From assembly GCA_030612785.1 (NCBI GenBank), contig JAUWNF010000297.1, positions 1-5,195 on the forward strand: a stretch of 5,195 bases of DNA, in the 5' to 3' direction. Both the position numbers and the translations under genes were made by a program. Of this stretch, positions 5,174-5,195 are shown in pieces. The notes under the pieces were generated by a model, which was given only the letters and a program-made list of their open reading frames with translations, was not told the origin of the DNA and did no database searches. The stretch comes from Phycisphaerales bacterium (lineage in GTDB: Bacteria; Planctomycetota; Phycisphaerae; UBA1845). How positions within the stretch are numbered: position 1 is the first letter of the stretch; every line of letters begins with the position of its first letter.

Positions 5174-5195
5174 CAGGCAATGTCCAAACATAGTC

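Noticed and set aside
4961..5191. Open frame of 76 codons on the minus strand across the right-edge repeats
   Set aside because: It lies almost wholly within the palindromic repeat element, has no ribosome-binding site and no recognisable domain. It is best explained as an open frame created by the repeats.
4937..5195. CRISPR array or tRNA/ncRNA gene in the right-edge region
   Set aside because: The repeats are inverted, few and irregularly spaced, not direct repeats with uniform spacers. I could not fold any tRNA-like cloverleaf.

Overview
The window is a G+C-rich, densely coded piece of bacterial chromosome with two divergent gene clusters that start from a shared intergenic region at about 2410-2595. 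I infer a planctomycete or a close relative (Planctomycetota/PVC group). The basis is the ECF sigma factor with a VKWNVFQARK recognition helix, a prolipoprotein diacylglyceryl transferase with a long insertion in its loop, and a dense 'AGGGC / GCCCCTGG' palindromic repeat of a type I associate with those genomes. No 16S or other decisive marker is present, so this is moderate confidence only.

Leftward cluster (minus strand, read from 2409 to 1): panC (pantoate--beta-alanine ligase), then lgt (prolipoprotein diacylglyceryl transferase), then the first 85 codons of a PTS EIIA type-2/PtsN-like gene that runs off the left edge. Gaps of 34 and 31 bases, and a plausible ribosome-binding site before each start, suggest one transcript. 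It would join coenzyme A precursor synthesis, lipoprotein maturation and a phosphotransfer regulator. A candidate sigma-70-type promoter (TTGCGT-N16-TATAGT) lies upstream of panC.

Rightward cluster (plus strand, 2596-4936): an ECF sigma factor, a single-pass membrane protein with the features of its cognate anti-sigma factor (15 bases downstream), and an exported protein built from repeated STN-like (secretin/TonB N-terminal) units. The three are tightly spaced and probably form one regulatory unit: sigma factor in the cytoplasm, anti-sigma factor across the membrane, STN-repeat protein outside. A good TTGACA-N17-TAGGCT promoter candidate precedes it. The pairing recalls FecI-FecR-FecA signalling, but the third protein has no TonB-dependent barrel or secretin domain, so what it senses or contacts is unknown. 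This is the most interesting part of the window.

Right edge (4937-5195): no protein gene is supported. It holds a short stem-loop just after the last stop codon and then a compound palindromic repeat. Two 46-base arms (39 of 46 positions match, no gaps) lie in opposite orientation, with a third partial copy and another hairpin between them. It looks like a dispersed REP/MITE-type non-coding element.
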